From Candidatus Formimonas warabiya (GTDB taxonomy: Bacteria > Bacillota > Dehalobacteriia > Dehalobacteriales > Dehalobacteriaceae), in the NCBI RefSeq assembly GCF_002777255.1, contig NZ_CP017634.1:5468903-5532902 (forward strand): 64,000 nt of DNA, written 5' to 3'. Every line of letters begins with the position of its first letter. The stretch's first letter is position 1. Both the position numbers and the translations under genes were made by a program. Positions 38,001-46,700 of this stretch are shown one piece after another. Under the pieces are notes generated by a model that saw only the letters and a program-made list of their open reading frames with translations, made no database searches and was not told the DNA's origin.

Positions 38001-39933
38001 CCGTTTTAATCCCCAAGATTATTACAAGCAAAGTTCCGGCAAGTATGAAATTACCGACCCGGACGGCAAAAGCCATTCCTGGTCGGAGCCCACAGTGATG
38101 CTGGCCACGGTAGTCGCCTGGAATAAAAAGAATATCAAAGATAATATTATCCGCGACAGCGACAATTATATCGCCCGGATGGCAGGGGAGGAAGAATTTG
38201 ACTTCGCGGCCATCTCCCACGGCGGAGAGGATACCAAGGATGAGGATCACAACTCCTGCGGCTGGATGGTGCGGGTGAACGACTACATGATCAACCAGGG
38301 GGCCGGGGTATGGCCCATCGAAAACGGGGATGAAGTAGTCTGGTATTACGGAGACCTGGAGTCCCATTACGGCTACATCGATGTCTCCCCCACCAGCCTG
38401 GATCCCGGAGAAAGCATCACGGTAAAGGTGACCGGGAAAGAGAACAATATCGGCACCGCAGGCAAGGCTCAGAAAATCACCGACGCCACTGTTTACGTAG
38501 GCAGCAAGGAATATCTCACGGACAAAAACGGGGAAGTGGAAATTACCCTGGACAATCCCGGCACCTATAAAGTCTATGCGGAAAAAGTAGACAAAAACGC
38601 CAAGAACGGCAAATATTACTTTCCTCTCCTGTCCCGGACGGAAAAAGTAGAAGTCACCGTGGAGGGGAGCGGTGGTGCCGGCGGTGGCGGCACCACTGGC
38701 GGCAATAAAGTGGAGGAAGCCAAAAGCAGCCTGGCCCAAGCCGGCGCGATCACCCTGGGCAAAGACCAGATCACCGTGGACCAGGACAAGACCAGCGCCC
38801 TGGTCAAAGCCCAGGACCTGAGCCAGGCTTTAAGGGGCATTGAAGCAGAAATCGCCGCCCTAAAAGCCGGAGGCACTCTCACGGCAGAAGAAATCGCCGC
38901 CTTGAAAAAACAGGTGACCCTAACGGTGCCGGAAAACGGGACCGGTACGGTGGAAGTGGTGCTGGAAGCTAACGCCACCAGCTTGCTGAAACAGGCAAAC
39001 AGCTTGAAAATTATCAGCGAAGTGGCTAATCTGGAAATTCCAGCCGCTTCCCTGGGAACAGCCTTGGGCAAAGAAATCACCTTCACGGCCCGCAAAATAG
39101 CGTATGACTCTTTGGAGGAAAAGGCCCAAAGCCAGGTGCCTGCGGGCAGTGTCGTCGTTGATTTGACTCTCCGGGCGGGGAGCAGCACCGTGAAAAACTT
39201 TGCTGAACCGGTGCGGGTGGAGATCCCCTATGAAGGGAGCGGCCAAAACGGCGACCGCATCACCGTCTTCCTGCTCAAAGAAGACGGCACCATAGAACCG
39301 GTAGGAGGGATTTATGAGGCCGCCAGCGGACGGGTCAAATTTTTCACCGACCACTTCAGCACATATTTTGCCCAAGAAAGCGTGAAACAGTTCACTGACC
39401 TGGCCAAATATCCCTGGGCGAAAGACGCCGTGGAAATCATGGCCGGGAAAGGGATCATCGGGGGCAAAGGAGAAGGTATCTTCGATCCGGGAGCGCCCAT
39501 CACCCGGGCGGAATTTGCCGCCCTTATCACCCGGATGCTGCACTATCGAAGCGAGGCCAAAGTACCCTTCAGCGACGTCAAAACCGGCCAGTGGTATTAC
39601 GCCGACGTGGCGGCGGCCTACGGCAAAGGCCTGATCAGCGGCAAATCCGCTCAGACTTTCGATCCGGCAGGCCAGATCACCCGGCAGGAAATGGCGGCGA
39701 TCATTGCCAAAGTGCTGCAAAAGAATGGTTCCGTTTCAGGAAAGGCTTCCGTCCTGGACAGCTTCAAAGATCAGGAAAAGATTGCCTCCTGGGCCGGAAC
39801 AGCCGTAGCCATCACGGTGGAGGAGGGAATCATCACCGGCATGGGCGACGGCAGCTTCGCTCCAGAGCAAAAAGCCACCCGGGCCCAGGCGGCGGTAATG
39901 CTCTACCGCCTTTACAAGGCGGTCCTGGAGTAA
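29053..39933 (+). CDS. Giant SLH-anchored protein with three DUF4430 domains and an alpha-toroid
   Basis: 3626 residues. Signal peptide about 1-37; CARDB 40-146; cadherin-like Ig 157-250; degenerate BspA/LRR_5 stretches about 265-475 and 590-880; helical repeats 880-1125 (ARxAYNSLSAAAQ type); DUF4430 no. 1 1130-1283 (SGWMFTVNN); DUF4430 no. 2 1360-1500; helical 1625-1770; unnamed module 1772-2255 shared with the 5706 protein; fibronectin-like 2257-2350; alpha/alpha-toroid 2360-2627 with LPDYTGMALLAL near 2503; Ig-like and beta-rich 2640-2955; DUF4430 no. 3 2965-3106; Ig-like 3106-3200; pre-SLH 3230-3440; three SLH repeats 3443-3625. The only long gene of cassette 2, so under riboswitch 2. Domain content suggests a multivalent corrinoid-capture and adhesion protein; binding itself is inferred. 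DUF4430 no. 2 lacks the usual SGWM motif (SKWVLSRNQ instead), so it may not be functional. Confidence 0.88.
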   Translation: MTRLLNRQSGRSIQKGISLLLVLMMMLSLLPPVQVFALEGEPDLTVKDIHVPEGVKAGEQSSVTAAVYNDGSIAAGAFTAALYLEDETTPCDEQTVTSLAPGETQNVDFAWTPAAEGAYTLRVVADSKNEISETDKNNNEKSISVNVLAATSGTNHIPVRKAGVAASITAQIPVGRAYTLDLATIFEDADAGDTLMYKVKINDAAAVAAEVDYTYTPAQAGEDTLIFTANDGTADSEDTYTVALTATATAPALTVRLDGQELSGDSLESIITGSGKDRFQIEIFEFTAGKFTPADWTYLQGSYNNRSNRTEPASIVFTANVDTIGPGCAFANGFSTSNNSSRNVIRFECNGIETLGGSLPASNAKGLPVAFWFPDLKNLYNGRVFNDAAVDALYLPKLETIGTSSFYNCKAKYLILTGDAPTVTTVDMTGAAFTTWVPEDKLSSYTTTLDPNSGGKLWLGRPIKTFPSELTDLHKLVSYVINQIPEHSEAFTLEDLDRILFAQYLAYILPLGNGLTAQDATALSAAQSKLIDALADKIGELPAQGDLTAADGDNILKILSIYGNFNPQQKQLFDQSYATIFDELLRKYAAVIALAHPTAQMVLYAPEKGVGWGSSLAEVIQSMGVTTTTARNEVKTMYVLKGSFPGTSLLDLKGTNTFSNLTSLITTGEVDINGGMITPRMFGTTAKTFTLLALPSVTEIQSQGLYKINAAFQAPTVERIGESIFQDAGTAKLDPFLPRLVSGESKLPADSPLIMPRLQSGKNVYDSSGERYIFLPALENAGVNFFKNTTALQAAWLPKLKTINGATFAGSAIQELYLQADPPEVTGAAPFSGLSSNRVVYVPADLLEAYATVADDDAQDGKWYGWEVRSISASTTAAALLNAYIELLPENVAINIDHSEWLRSIESARNSLSDEEKSKVDSRLDRAISAVEPYEKNNAQNVIDLIEALKPVAELTLEDRAVVCGARAAYVRLTAGAKNAVTNYSELIAAEEHINGLALADVKEKIANLPTPVTIENKGVVRTAYSAYLELPESVKGQITQPEKQKLQTAVEEVVALETTGLSAKIVDDKIAALPAPADITLSDESAVKSARAAYNSLSAAAQAGVTKLDILIAAEAKIAELKNIKPEGVKTIYLSVEKFTLGQGYVKTPVAVTAQAGDNAATLLTRVLGSGNYTNSGAPDSGFYLQSVKDNDSTPANIPAYILQRIAMAGSEVGARQANNWLGEFDYTNMSGWMFTVNNGLPSAPEGGLLGASDFTYEMMADGDVIRWQFTVYGYGADLGLESMFGDAYIDTADKGALTAKIADIDASADKAAWMAHTDYAEAYREALRVLQDMESSQAAVDASLAAISHTPTTDAPIGTVTVTVRDTAPRRQVTTTTIGLPVAFRSLSGLGSYQKPFGVLLDKVEVPLTVGMTAQQAVKAALAGRGYATFDSNGAITGVGPVTTPDKSATVEHLSNGDAGDRSKWVLSRNQVAIFDSAQPVYPKDGDDLFLDYSVDGGYDVQCYSYAHTYFDVSFSTATRVSGTNNAFTFIVPESTQTLAIRYGVKGSDDQPNAYNRYKTLTISSKSIVYDQGEEIPIVDGQLIEVKVGLDGGGATHNPFSPTSTITTINPGAAIMRCTVVIYPVLADLIGDIQALPAFEDLNYDVDYSQVMDLMRRYNLLTAADKALIPAAETAKLNAAYAEMTRIYNEDYAAWLAVYTPLSSLSSTLNQENYLLLQSQVEELRQAFNNLTPRQQAMNNGVLSTFFTEIDNKITEYTEMANFQAPLGTATNYRNDFMLTGYGFNIDVCSNFEQDLAAKKLTEVVFFDTPRISQDNSATNNPLLVIDVKDPEILEVRKVSSPNPNSPSQMLDHYYLVGKQAGTTTFTVRYPGFMGQTPETIVHVNGPEESGDPDLANALTNINEIARKYDTWHYLEGTPGAEFTFKVTGSNAQVKVLDYLHDTYKTYSPDHEGNVTVLLTDGYNPILVTADLDGKTVTQAYGVRGKAVKYTLTNATNPGSSTFKAGDTARLEILGLNTPIYKISRIYNPATTNYVFDTDMPRYTFLQSGGGQYAATTLEFELTAAGEFNLTNGRVTQSWFGSGLYAELPVGTAPPVLNAGQPNGVFSSLPDLQITAEENPAYQPELFHPEIEGGTTVQPGATVKLKIPDLDVDYINDKHTTTGSTIVDILEAYTIFKTDIPGLKSVKSAKASTANYNITNLKEVTFTVPEDTAPGQYHIGGGYVDVTSGPTWWMIYTVYYAGRIADLTIQVGEDSQAPQFAAGYPQTANVGPTGFDLKVKLNEAGTAYYKVVADSSDPGSDYQAWTAVSVAGGDEVAAATVSGLAPEEAYDVYVIAKDTAGNWQSQPVKLDIMLPAEDKPATMLAQAKAYYDITKNKALNSWWDLGAVLGGYGSLNGYTLPDYSGEYSGRQPTDYAGRILGELAVGGNPYRTQSGQNLVAALTAFDNDGDGRFSTLTNQQTWAIIALNAAKAEAADGYYKEEALQVLLNMQRSDGSFDQSLPDYTGMALLALSSSQEIPGVNDAITKAVAQLQTIQNKTGDYAGGWLNNSNTIATVISGLAAVGEDVRAAEWTVSGRNPLDALSLFQTESGFKYLTNQTSVNDMASYQSIIALGDALARDSVWNRLPFGREAVVNSATTTSSGKKIFITFNKALADPAGQEAQFTLKVDGVAGPDNGVMGVALHKENRNVIELTLTKLIKYGQSVSVEYTKGSLTAADGGVVETFAQPVVNTVPEPLQGTTADINSGSANKNVNITADTVTQAGGSPIHVTVAGGVEEAAIIVAELLAPAQGDTVSVPSMPAVNISAATEISQDPVEVAIPAGTVITASADWDGTIHVPEARAKDSVTVPAEEGKTTQVEAVIEIGYGDIPLTFNKAVRILLPGQAGKKAGYTRGGVFTPITTVLAADNQAAADALPDGGDGYVNVGSDLVIWTKHFTRFVSYTQKDASNPGGGGETDPADSITVHMRIEGYKGTHADGEIRFNPQDYYKQSSGKYEITDPDGKSHSWSEPTVMLATVVAWNKKNIKDNIIRDSDNYIARMAGEEEFDFAAISHGGEDTKDEDHNSCGWMVRVNDYMINQGAGVWPIENGDEVVWYYGDLESHYGYIDVSPTSLDPGESITVKVTGKENNIGTAGKAQKITDATVYVGSKEYLTDKNGEVEITLDNPGTYKVYAEKVDKNAKNGKYYFPLLSRTEKVEVTVEGSGGAGGGGTTGGNKVEEAKSSLAQAGAITLGKDQITVDQDKTSALVKAQDLSQALRGIEAEIAALKAGGTLTAEEIAALKKQVTLTVPENGTGTVEVVLEANATSLLKQANSLKIISEVANLEIPAASLGTALGKEITFTARKIAYDSLEEKAQSQVPAGSVVVDLTLRAGSSTVKNFAEPVRVEIPYEGSGQNGDRITVFLLKEDGTIEPVGGIYEAASGRVKFFTDHFSTYFAQESVKQFTDLAKYPWAKDAVEIMAGKGIIGGKGEGIFDPGAPITRAEFAALITRMLHYRSEAKVPFSDVKTGQWYYADVAAAYGKGLISGKSAQTFDPAGQITRQEMAAIIAKVLQKNGSVSGKASVLDSFKDQEKIASWAGTAVAITVEEGIITGMGDGSFAPEQKATRAQAAVMLYRLYKAVLE

Positions 39934-39964
39934 GGGCCCAACAATTAAATTAACAGTGGGAAAA

Positions 39965-39998
39965 AGCACCCCGGGAAAACAACTTCCCGGGGTGTTTT
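39965..39998 (+). terminator. Terminator of cassette 2
   Basis: CACCCCGGGAA pairs with TTCCCGGGGTG, followed by TTTTGC; the duplicate of the terminator at 28277 without its G-U pair. Confidence 0.8.
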
Positions 39999-40050
39999 GC
40001 ATAAGTGGGAATAAGGGAAATATTATTTCACAAATCCGGCCTAAATGATA

Positions 40051-40079
40051 TTGCTTTTCCCTAAATTATTAGATAGAAT
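40051..40079 (+). promoter_or_regulatory. Sigma-A-like promoter of cassette 3
   Basis: TTGCTT (40051-40056), 17 nt, TAGAAT (40074-40079), same layout as cassettes 1 and 2. The AT-rich leader to 40172 holds no gene. Confidence 0.65.
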
Positions 40080-40172
40080 TTAAATAGTAATGATCGTTAA
40101 ATCCCAGTAAGTTCAATATGATAAAAAATAATCGTTAACAAACAAGGAATACCAAAAAATTGAATTTTGTTT

Positions 40173-40230
40173 GCTGACCGGAAAACCGGGGCACTTTCTT
40201 AAAAAAAGAGGGTGCCCCTTTTGTTTTTTT
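40173..40230 (+). ncRNA. Element E, copy 3
   Basis: GCTGACCGGAAAACCGG followed by the GGGGCACTTTC / GAGGGTGCCCC terminator stem and TTTTGTTTTTTT. The loop has one more A than copy 2. Confidence 0.6.
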
Positions 40231-40272
40231 CGGATTAAGAAAAATTGCCTGTTCTTTTCAAATTAAGTGATC

Positions 40273-40433
40273 CGTAAAGGGTGTCTGAGAGAACTTTCAG
40301 CAAGGGAACCGGGTGCGAATCCCGGGCGGTCCGGCCACTGTAAGCGGGGAGAAATCTTCCTATCTGCCACTGGAAAATTTCCGGGAAGGCGGAAGGCTTT
40401 ATTGATCCGCAAGTCAGGAGACCTGCCTTTACG
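40273..40433 (+). promoter_or_regulatory. Cobalamin riboswitch 3
   Basis: Core GCCACTGTAAGCGGGGA, B12 box AAGTCAGGAGACCTGCC, P1 CGTAAAGG with CCTTTACG (8 bp). Followed by a terminator near 40486. Confidence 0.95.
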
Positions 40434-40485
40434 CTACTGTTCAAGCCTTCCGGAAAAAGGTGGCGAATGGGAAGAAACCCTATGC

Positions 40486-40515
40486 CCGGCCTTTTCTGAA
40501 GCCGGTTTTTTCATT
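40486..40515 (+). terminator. Expression-platform terminator of riboswitch 3
   Basis: CCGGC (40486) pairs with GCCGG (40501-40505), followed by TTTTTTCATTTT. The stem is shorter than in cassettes 1 and 2. Confidence 0.65.
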
Positions 40516-40545
40516 TTAGTTTAGGAAAAGAAAGGGGGACTCATT

Positions 40546-40698
40546 TTGGAGCGAAAGGAACGACCTTTGGAAATCACGGAAAAAGAGCGCAGGCTAATTG
40601 AACTGCTGCGAAGCACCGGCTTCGGAGAGGTGCGCATCACCGTCCAGAACGGGCAGCCTATTCTGGTGGAGGAGGTGCATAAGTCCATCAAATTATAG
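40546..40698 (+). CDS. DUF2292-like small protein, copy 3
   Basis: 50 residues from TTG 40546, set by alignment with copy 2 (ERKER against ERKED) and by AAGGGGGA upstream. It contains TEKERRLIELLRSTGFGEV and ends VEEVHKSIKL, closest to copy 1. First gene of cassette 3, 86 nt before the next long gene. A rare TTG start in three-nucleotide register with conserved length suggests deliberately low translation. Confidence 0.85.
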   Translation: MERKERPLEITEKERRLIELLRSTGFGEVRITVQNGQPILVEEVHKSIKL

Positions 40699-40783
40699 GG
40701 AGGAGAATTATCCAAGGGGGATAGAGAGAGGCGACAGAAAGAGAATCAAACTAAAAATTGAGTTTCAGAAAGGAAAGAATCTT

Positions 40784-43700
40784 ATGAAAACAAAATTCAT
40801 GTCATGCGTAATGTCAATAGTTATGGCAATAGCTATGATGAGTACGCTTTTCATGGGATTTTACGCGTCGGCGGCAGGGGACGCGCGTCTGCAAAGCATA
40901 GAGTTTGCCAGTGCCAGCGCCTCCGGAGTACCTTATGAGCTCCGGCCGGAACTTGACGAAAACGCCTTCGAGTACAATGTTATTGTACCGGACACGCTGT
41001 CTAATTTTTATGTGAAGCCTGTGCTGAGCGATGAGGCCGTGGCAGCAGGACAGACCATTAAAGTGACAACGCCGACAGGCGTCAGCGGTACACAAATGAG
41101 CTTTGCCACAAATAATGCGTGGAAATCACTATCCCTATCCCTCGGACAGGGTGCAACGAGCAAAACCTTCTGGATTCATGTGGGAAATGGGGTAACAGGA
41201 AGTCCTACGGGTGAAAATTATTATGGAACGGTAGATACAAGATACACCTTCAATGTGATCCGCAAGCTGTCGCTTAGCGGATTGACGGTCAATGACACGC
41301 TTTCGCCCACCTTTAACAATGACACGCTTTCGTATACCGCATACATTCCCGTAAACGATGACACCGTAAGTATTACCGTCACCACTCCGGTTACCGGATA
41401 CAACTTGACAATAGGCGGTAAAGATGCGGCAAGCAGCGTGGCATCTGAGCTTACACTGGATTGGGACATAAACGGACAAATGACTGTGCCCATCGTTGTC
41501 AGCAACAATGGTAGCGGTGCAATCTCAACAACCTACACCCTTACGCTGATTAAGGAAACACCAAGCGATGTGCCCCAGTTTAGCCTGCAGCCCAAAGATG
41601 CGACATATTTTGATACAGCCACAGCTACACCGTTGGCAATTAAGGCATTTTCAAACGGCGAAATGACATATCAATGGTATTCCAATGGCAATAACAGCAA
41701 TACGGGAGGAACGCCAATTGGCGGCGCAACGTCTGCTAACTTCACGCCGCCGATTACCAATGCGGGAACGCAAACCTTTACAACCTATTACTATTGCGTT
41801 GTATCTAATTCAATCGGGAACAGTGCGGCAAGCAATCCTGCCGCAATTACCATTCGCCCTGACCCCACTCCATACAATCTTTCCATCACATTGGAAAACG
41901 GCGACCCATACCCGGCAGAGGGGTATATGTTCCCCATCGGAACTAACGCCGAATCATTGCCTAAGCTGAAAATTAACGCGCAAACGCGCTACGATGGCAA
42001 CGACGGTGCATTTGCTTATCAATGGTGGCGCAGAACAGCGGGTTCAACGGGTAGCTCCGGTTGTGGAACGACCGAGGTAATAACTCCCGCCGTTACCACG
42101 GACGGAGAATATTACTATTACTGCACTGTCACCTATAACATAGGCAGTAAAAAATTTCCCGCAAACGGTGTTAAAAGCGATGAAGTCGGTCCTTTTAAGG
42201 TATACGCAACCTCAGCGCCCGCGCCGACTATATCCAAGCAGGCTGCGCCTGACTTAGGGACGCATCTTGTGGGAACAAACAACCTGTATTTCCTGCAAAT
42301 CACAGCGTCTAATGTGAAAAGCTATCAATGGTATAAAAGCACCGACAATGAGAACTTTGAACCTGTAAACGGCGCAACAGACTATAAATATACACCCGGC
42401 AAGACCGAGGCGGGAACATTTTACTACTTTTGTCGTGTGACAAACACGATAAGCAGCGTTACCGGCGAGACCTATTCGAGCTATACCGATTCCGACGTAT
42501 CTCAAGTGGCCTTTGTCACGCTTGCACATGTGACGGGCAGCACAGGATGGAGCGGCAACGGCACAGAGAGCAGCCCGTATCTGCTTGAGGACGTAGACGA
42601 CCTTGCGGCACTGCGCACTTTGGTACACGCGGGCTACACCTTTTACGACGCGCATTTCAAACTGGCAGATAACGTGACATTGCCCGCGGATTGGGTTCCT
42701 ATCGGCATATATAGAAACGATGGCGTCACAAACGGCTTTTCTTCAAAGACTCCAACGGCTCAAGAACCTTTGAATAACGGAACCGCCTATGAGAACAAAC
42801 CTTTTTCCGGGACCTTTGATGGTGACGGTAATACTGTAACCGTATCTGAAAACGGATTGCCTCTGTTTGGTTTTGTCCGCGAGGCAACGGTTAAAAACAT
42901 AAACCTTTACGGAACGAAGATTGCCGGATATGGTCTTATTAACGCGTATGCTATTGACTATGGCCGTGACGGAAGTGCGTACACCGAGGACGATCTGGCC
43001 TTTACCGCCGAGATAGAAAATATTACGATTAAGGCAGGAACTCAGACACTGAAGGCGGGCCTGATCGGTGGAAGCGCATCAGGTATTGACTATGTTTATA
43101 TTAAAAGCTGTGTTGCCGAATCAGGCGTAACAATCGGATATGACAAGGCTCAACGCGCAATCGGGTCTTTTGCCGGCAGCATCAACGGTACGCTTGAAAA
43201 CTGCGTGAGCTATGCCGACGTTTACGGCACCACTGTCGTAGGCGGATTGGCGGGCGGCAAGAACCAGTCTATGGGTCCTATGATGGTTTGGGACAGCGCC
43301 TTCCACGGTACAGTGACAGCTACGGGGAACTATGTCGGTGGTATTATCGGAATGGGTTATTCTTCCGCCTCTGCACCAAATAGTCCCTGCGTCAGCGTTC
43401 AAAACTGCTATGTAACAGGTGACGTCGCCGGCAGCAACTACGTCGGCGGTATTTTCGGCGGCGAGCCGGCCATTTATCAAAACTGGGCGAACGGCATAGG
43501 ATATATCACCAACAACGTGTTCTACGGCACGGTGCGCGCAACTGAGGAAAATGCATATGTCGGCGGTATTGTCGGCTATATGAAATCCCTGGACCGTTAC
43601 AATTATATCGCAAACAACTATTATCTCGACTCTTGCGGTGCTGAACAAGGCATAGGCGGAGTGGATAGCAATTATGTATACGTCTCTGTGGATGGCGTTT

Positions 43701-46700
43701 ACTCATTTGCCACGCTTCCTTCAAATGACCCCGGCAGAGACCCGGATATGCGCTATAAGCGGGACGACGACCCCTTTGGGGCAGATGCGGGTAAACTGGT
43801 GAAATCCGTGAGCGAGACACAATTAAAGGGCGCCACTATTATTAATGCGCTCAATAACGGTCCGAACTCTCGTTGTGACTGGGAACAAGGGGCAGACGGC
43901 CCTGTGTTTGGCAGTGGGAAACACCCTGTGAGTCTGAGCATAAGCGGATATAAAGCGGCATCCACAGGCTATCCGGGCGGCGAAAGTCTGAATTTAGGAG
44001 AAATGAGCGCACTGGTTACTTACAGCGATGGGACAAAGGAAACCGTTCCAATTAGCGATGTAACCTTCTTAGGTTTTAACAGCGATGTGAAAGGGTATAT
44101 TACTGTTACGGCAAAATACGGGAAACTGATAGAACTGTTCGAAACACGTATTACATCCGATAACAGCAATCCCGGTAGTGGTGGCGAAGGTGACGAAATT
44201 ACCGTTACCCTCAAAGTTTATGGCGACACAGTGCATGATGACGAAACGGTTCACACATTAAAAGACGGGAACCTGGTCGAGTGGTTGCCGCAAACGGAAT
44301 ATACGCTTACTAAGCCCGCGACTGTACTTGATTTGCTTGACGCGGCTGAGGTGAACTATCACCAGAAGTATTGGAATTACATTGACAGCGTTACTTGGAA
44401 CGGCATAACCCTTGCCGAGTTTACCAACGGCCCGAATTCCGGCTGGATGTACACTTTAAACGGCGTTCATCCCGATCTTGGAGTATGCGAACAGTTTTTA
44501 GAAGACGGCGACAGTATCGTATTACATTACACTGACGATTACACCGTCGAAACTGATGCTGGCAATGAGCCCGAACCCGAGCCGATCAACGTTAATATAA
44601 GCGTCCAGAAGGATGAATACGGATTTGCGATTTCTCGGCGGGAATTTGCCGTCAGGCCGGGGCTGGCGGAGGAATACGGCTATGATAACCATGCCAGTGT
44701 CGGCGCAAACGAGGTTACCGCCCTTGACGCCCTTGTAGCGGCGCATATTGCGGCGTTTGGCGAGGACAGGGCGGCCGTCAACAACGCGCTGGCAGTGAAT
44801 AACGGCTTTGTCACAAAGGTCATGGGCGAGGACACTTCCGCGTTCACCTTCTTCGTAAACGGGGGAATGCCCAATGACGGCGTTCTCGTGAATTATCCGG
44901 GGTATGGCGAACAATACACCGGCTACTCGGTCGCCCAAGCAAAACTAAACGAAAACGATACCGTCGAGTTCTTCCTCATTCAAGATACTGATTATTATAC
45001 GGACACCTACGCCTGGTTTGAATCCGGCGGGCAAAAAGCCCAGGCGCTGACGGTAACCCAGGGCGAAAGCTTTAATCTTACGGTCAAGGGCTACATCGGC
45101 ATGTTCTATGGGCTGAGCGATCCCGCCACATTGGCGGCACACACCGGGCCGATTGAAAACGCGGCGGTTGTATCCGTAAATATCAATGAAAACGGTGCGG
45201 GACTTTTCAATGGACCGCTTGCAGTGACCGATGAAGACGGCGTGGCGGTGCTTACATTCGATGAACCCGGCACCTATGTCATTTCAGCCGTCGACAATTC
45301 CAACCCAGCCCCGCTTCTGTCCCCGTGGTGCGTGGTGACCGTCGTAGCGTCCGGTCAGGATAGCGCGGTAACGGCGGTGATCGAGATGATCAACGATCTG
45401 CCGGACGTGGTGCAGCTAGGCGACAAGAACGAGGTTCAGGCGGTGCGGGAGGCATATGAGGATCTGACCGAAGAGCAGCAAGAGCTTGTGCCGCAGGATA
45501 CGCTGAATAAGCTGATTGCTGCGGAAGAGAGGATCGAACAGCTCGAAAGCGGTTCGGGAGGCCCTGCGGTCAATGAGATCCTGAACGGTGTGCTGGCATA
45601 TATCCATGAGCAGGTCGAAAGTCCTGGGGTCGGCAGCACCTCCGGCGAGTGGGCGGTACTGGCGCTGGCCCGGGCGGGTATTGAGGATGACGCGTGGTAT
45701 GACACCTACCGGGACAACCTGAAACAATCTGTGACAGAGGAAGTTTACTCCCTGGATCCGGACACGGGAAAAGTGGTGATGCACCGGAACAAATATACCG
45801 AAAACGAGCGCGTGATCCTGGCGCTGGCGGCTCTCGGCGAGGATGCGGAGGACTTTGACGGCTATGACTTTGTGTCCGCGCTGACGGACAGGCAAGCCAG
45901 TCCCAATGAAGATAAGTATCAGGCGGTCTGGCAGGGGATGAACGGCGCGATCTATGCGCTGATCGCCCTCGATACCAACAACTACCTGTCCGATATGCCG
46001 GAAGGGCGTGCATACTTCCTGAATTATCTGACGGTGCACGAAAAAACAAACGGGGGCTGGAGCCTAAACGGAAGCACGGACGGCAGCGCGGACCCCGACA
46101 TTACAGGCATGGCGCTGCAGGCCCTGGCCCCGTACTACAAGATGTCGGAAACGAAATACAGCACCCTTAGAGATGCCGGAGCGCCCACGCTCAGCGCTAT
46201 TGCGGCTTCGGTGGAAAAAGCGGTTGAAAGTCTGGCCGATCTGCAGGACGGATCCGGCGGCTTCACGAGCAGCACGAGCAGCGAAGCAAGCTCCGAAAGC
46301 GCCGCTCAGGTGCTGACAGCCCTCGCCTCTCTCGGTTCCGACGGCACGGAGGACGGCAGCTTCATGGAAAGCGTGCTGGAAAACCTCCTGACATACCGGG
46401 ACACGGCAACGGGCGGCTTCAAGCATGTATCGTCGGCAGGCGTCAACCAGATGGCGACGGAGCAGGCGGCCTACGCACTGGTCGCGTATGCCCGCTATGT
46501 GGACGGGGCGAACACGCTCTACGACATGAGCAGCGCTTTTGACTGGAGCCTGTCCGATGCACCGCCGGCTGTCGATAAAACCGCGCTGAACGCGGAGATC
46601 GAAAGAGCAAATGAGCTGGATGAATCGGATTATACAGCCGAAAGCTGGGCGGCTTTCCAAACCGCCCTCGCAGCGGCAGAGTCGGCTGCGGATAGTTCTA

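Larger units (their letters stand above)
38257..40698 (+). repeat. Duplicated segment, copy B
   Basis: Counterpart of 26524-29005, colinear through the SLH end of the giant gene, terminator, promoter, element E, riboswitch and DUF2292-like gene. The riboswitch and small gene have diverged more than the SLH coding part. Confidence 0.85.

Noticed and set aside
37543..39720. Minus-strand frames of 398 and 266 codons
   Set aside because: They are antisense to conserved DUF4430, pre-SLH and SLH coding sequence and are reproduced at 25990-28140 simply because the sense sequence is duplicated.
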